Part shown: positions 61,280-64,000 of the stretch, piece after piece
Position numbering within the stretch: position 1 is the stretch's first letter
Layout of the letters: each line of letters opens with the position of its first letter
Source of the DNA: Lumnitzera littorea
Lineage: Eukaryota > Streptophyta > Magnoliopsida > Myrtales > Combretaceae
Direction: 5' to 3'
Assembly: GCA_024138015.1 (NCBI GenBank)
Contig: JAMXBB010000009.1
Coordinates: forward strand, 90,915,762-90,979,761
DNA length: 64,000 nucleotides
Translations under genes and position numbers: made by a program
Notes under the pieces: model-generated
Told to the model about the DNA's origin: nothing
The model's input: the letters and a program-made list of their open reading frames with translations, nothing else
Databases searched by the model: none

Positions 61280-61669
61280 CTTATGTTATATTTAAAAGAT
61301 ACGATGTACATATAATTAATGAATATTGCTTTTGGTAAATGTAAGATAGTTATTGTAGGTAAAAATATTAAATTGTATTTATAAAATACAATATTTTTGT
61401 TATTTTAAATATAGTATTTTTTAAATGTGATTTAAAGTTTGTATTTATTTAATATTTTTTATTTAAATCATATTTATATAATTGTTTTTAAAGAAATAAT
61501 GGACAAGTTTTTCTCCCCATTTACTAATTTTAAGCTTGAATATTAGAAATAAAAGATTCATTAATTGTATAATTGTGATTTAATATTTTATTTATAATAG
61601 TTATTTCGCATTTATCAATGCAATATTCATTAATTGTATATACGTTGTATCTTTTAAATACGATATAAG
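61280..61669. mobile_element. Inverted-repeat (foldback/MITE-like) element, 390 bp
   Basis: A left arm of about 95 bp (61280-61374) is matched in inverted order by 61578-61669. Shared blocks include ATTTAAAAGATAC, AATTAATGAATATTGC and AATAxTTATCTTAC-like runs. The 200-bp centre is AT-rich. There is no coding sequence. Confidence 0.7.
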
Positions 61670-63388
61670 TATATATATTCATGTTGCATTTAAGAAATGC
61701 GATATCAATATAATTGAATGTATGTTATTTTTTATATAATTAATACATACGTGATAAAGTAAAATTCTTCGCTATGCATTAGTCAATTGTAGATTGTCTC
61801 CGGAAAGCAAATATAGTTTTATTGTGCAAGAGCATTGATTGAGATACCTAATTCAAGAAGCTAAGTATTGGTTAAAAGTGAATGATAATCCATTTTATTC
61901 TCTTGATTAACCCATAATTCAAAATTGACTATTATTGTACTTTTGAGTTGAGGGTTTTCTTTTTCTTAGAGTTTAAGCTTATAATTCCATTTTGAGCTAA
62001 TTTAAATGCGTATTTTTTTGGACTAAATATCAAGTACTTCTATGGTCTTATCTTAAAAATATATAGGACTAATTCGTATTTATTTCAACTCTTGATTTAT
62101 TAAAAATAAATCTCAACTATTGATATAATTTTATTGTAATTTTCTCGTAATCGATTGCATGAATAAACCATTTATCCAATGTTTCAACTTATTCTATGAT
62201 GATTTCATTTCACTTTCTTCATACTCTCTCTTTCTCTCCTCTATTTTGATCGACTTCTCCAAGTTAGTGCATCATTGTCCCTTGCTCCCTCCATTACTTC
62301 TGCTTTACCTCTCTCCCTCTAGTCTCTCCTTTTACAACCACTTTAGAGCATTGCATTTTTTTTGTAATATTGCATTGCTATATCTATTTTGGGCATCCTT
62401 CTTGTATACCTAACGAAGCTGGTGAGATTGTCTTCATAGTACACCTTCAAAGAGAAGTAAGATTTCCTGTCTATTCTATTTATTATAACATATCATATAA
62501 AGGTTGGATTACAATGTTTGTTATTGAAAACCTTAATCAATAAAACTAAATTGATTGTAATGCGCAATGAGTATTTTAGGGTTTGTTTGTATTGTAAAGG
62601 TGGAATTTTTGTTAAGCAATTGTGGAGGTCTTATGAATTTCCTTTGATTGGCCTACCAGTGCTAATTGCATTAAGTTTTTTTTTTTTCTTTTCCATATTG
62701 ATTTATGAGTAGAAATAGAATTTCAGAGATGCAAACTAGTGAAGGAATGGGGTAGGTTATTAATCCGTAAATAAATCCTTTATTCCATTGTTTATGATAT
62801 TCACCAAGATATTAAAGAAAATAGCTTTTATAGTTTTACTTGTCACATTCTATTGAATGCTTTTCTTTTGTTCTCTTTCCTTATAGAAAAGCAACAGAAG
62901 AGATGGAGTTTTATTTTAATACAGGTAGTCATACTCATTAATGGGCTTGTTTTATGTCTAGTGTTATGGATATTCAATGCAAATTTAGTATATAGGATGA
63001 CATAGCAATGATGAACATTTATAAGAATTTAAGTTTGTGCACTACACTACTGTAATGTCATGTGGAAGTGCTGTATGGAAAACTATCTATTCTCTAGATT
63101 TTTTATTTTATTTTATTTTTTCACAATTCATGGTTGTCTCTATCCATTGTAGTAGATAATGTCATATAAAATTCACCTACTTCATAGATTAAGTTTAGTT
63201 TCTAACTGTTGGTGGGTGGACATTATTTTACTTTTTAGATTCATTTGTGGTTGGTAGGTCTACTGTTGCTTGAATTTGTCATGGTAGCCATTGTTATGTT
63301 ATGACTTATGAGGGTGCCTTTCTCAAATATTGCCACTTTGATTGAAATGTTTTTATGAAGTTCCAATTGTTGAATCTAGCCATTAAAG
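61670..63388. other. AT-rich intergenic DNA
   Basis: Frames at 62159 and 62518 have no recognisable product. A pyrimidine-rich tract lies at 62205-62335. Nothing else was identified. Confidence 0.5.
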
Positions 63389-63576
63389 TGTTGGCGTGAA
63401 GGACTCCTAGAAATTAGGAATTTATGGCTATATCATAGAGTCAATAAATATCATTGACCACAAAATCACAATTGTCATTATAGTAGATTTTATACCAAAA
63501 ATAGGAGAGCTTGATTATGTATAAATACCCATGTATGAAGGAAAAAAAAAAAAAGAATATTTCTTTCTTATTAACA
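63389..63576 (+). mobile_element. 5' LTR of a Ty1/Copia element
   Basis: 188 bp, TGTTGGCG...TTAACA, with a TATAAATA promoter (63520-63527) and an A-run. It is followed after three bases by a perfect tRNA-iMet primer site and then gag. The candidate target copy before it is TAAAG (63384-63388). The other end lies beyond the window. Confidence 0.88.
63520..63527 (+). promoter_or_regulatory. TATA box of the Copia LTR
   Basis: TATAAATA followed by CCCATG, 57 bp before the LTR end, the usual place for an LTR promoter. Confidence 0.7.
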
Positions 63577-63579
63577 ATA

Positions 63580-63591
63580 TGGTATCAGAGC
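63580..63591 (+). other. Primer binding site, tRNA-iMet
   Basis: TGGTATCAGAGC, the exact complement of the initiator tRNA-Met 3' end used by most plant Copia elements. Confidence 0.95.
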
Positions 63592-63658
63592 AAGTTTTCA
63601 ATTCCCATCCTCCTCTATACAGATAACACTAAAGCCAATAACATCTTATAACACTGAT

Positions 63659-64000
63659 ATGGCTGGTGAAGATTTGCAGTCACCAGAAACCCCTGGAATC
63701 TCTTCTTCATCTATCTTATCAGAACTCACTACCAGAATGACGGAAATCCTATCTAAGAATTCCGGTACAACCTCAACGATGGACATAGCCGCTGCTCCAA
63801 TAGGAATTAAATTGGATTGGACCAACTATGGACTGTGGTCTCAAGTGGTAGAGATGTACATCTCTGGCAAAGACAAATTGGATCATATCAATGGTGATCT
63901 GCCCCAACCTGCAACGATAGATCCAACCTTCCGAAAATGGTATACTGATGATGCCATAGTAAAAGGATGGCTCATTAACTCCATGGACCCATCATTGATT
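63659..64000 (+). CDS. Ty1/Copia Gag, N-terminal part (cut by window end)
   Basis: A frame open for 114 codons from the first ATG after the primer site to the window end, with no stop. A Ser/Thr-rich N-terminus is followed by 'IGIKLDWTNYGLWSQVVEMY' and 'FRKWYTDDAIVKGWLINSMD', the gag-2 domain pattern of plant Copia elements (KLDGxNYxxWxxxMxxxL...W...Dxxxxxxlxxsl). Gag forms the particle shell, and the rest of the polyprotein should follow beyond 64000. Unlike the Gypsy copies in this window it has no damage so far, so the element may be young. The lineage within Copia was not assigned. Confidence 0.88.
   Translation, partial: MAGEDLQSPETPGISSSSILSELTTRMTEILSKNSGTTSTMDIAAAPIGIKLDWTNYGLWSQVVEMYISGKDKLDHINGDLPQPATIDPTFRKWYTDDAIVKGWLINSMDPSLI

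Noticed and set aside
1..64000. CRISPR arrays, bacterial operons, riboswitches
   Set aside because: The window is plant nuclear DNA with spliceosomal introns and LTR retrotransposons; no regularly spaced short direct repeats or bacterial gene layout are present.

Overview
This is nuclear DNA from a flowering plant, most likely a dicot. The evidence is one intron-rich plant gene for the catalytic subunit of DNA polymerase delta (POLD1, 30 coding exons, + strand, 44447-60177) beside about 40 kb of layered, decayed LTR retrotransposons of plant lineages (Athila, Tat, chromovirus). The species cannot be named from the sequence.

Layout. (a) 1-11.34 kb: a decayed Athila-like Ty3/Gypsy element on the - strand. 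Reading on the - strand it has a 5' LTR with TATA box (9946-about 11340), a tRNA-Asp-type primer site (9921-9939), gag, a protease remnant, a pol deletion, a spacer with promoter-like structure and an env-like third ORF. A 3.7-kb solo LTR (5184-8858) sits inside gag. (b) 11.5-15.6 kb: a second copy of that long LTR plus a fragment of a third. (c) 16.1-26.45 kb: a Tat-lineage Ty3/Gypsy element on the + strand (gag, protease, RT-RNase H, second RNase H, integrase) with an antisense ORF of the 'putative gypsy type transposon' kind at its 3' side. A 542-bp solo LTR with target duplication splits its RT. (d) 26.5-33.06 kb: a diverged long LTR-like block and noncoding, probably LTR-derived DNA. (e) 33062-39431: a structurally complete but coding-dead chromovirus-like element with both LTRs, primer site and target duplication. 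(f) 39.4-44.2 kb: a short LTR-like fragment, a MITE and AT-rich intergenic DNA. (g) 44.3-60.7 kb: POLD1 with a G-box and an E2F-like site just upstream. (h) 60.7-63.4 kb: intergenic DNA with a 390-bp inverted repeat. (i) 63389-64000: LTR, primer site and the open gag start of a Ty1/Copia element that runs off the window.

The only host gene I can support is POLD1. Splicing the 30 exons gives an uninterrupted frame of 1102 codons plus stop, with all exonuclease, polymerase and cysteine-cluster motifs present, so it looks functional. All Gypsy coding regions carry stops and frameshifts. Many of the stops fit C-to-T decay of methylated cytosines, as expected for silenced elements. I saw no tRNA or rRNA gene, CRISPR array or clearly novel protein system. 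The most interesting structures are a hairpin-plus-TATA module found both in the Athila LTR and upstream of its env-like ORF, long LTRs with TA...CA termini, and the precise nested insertions.
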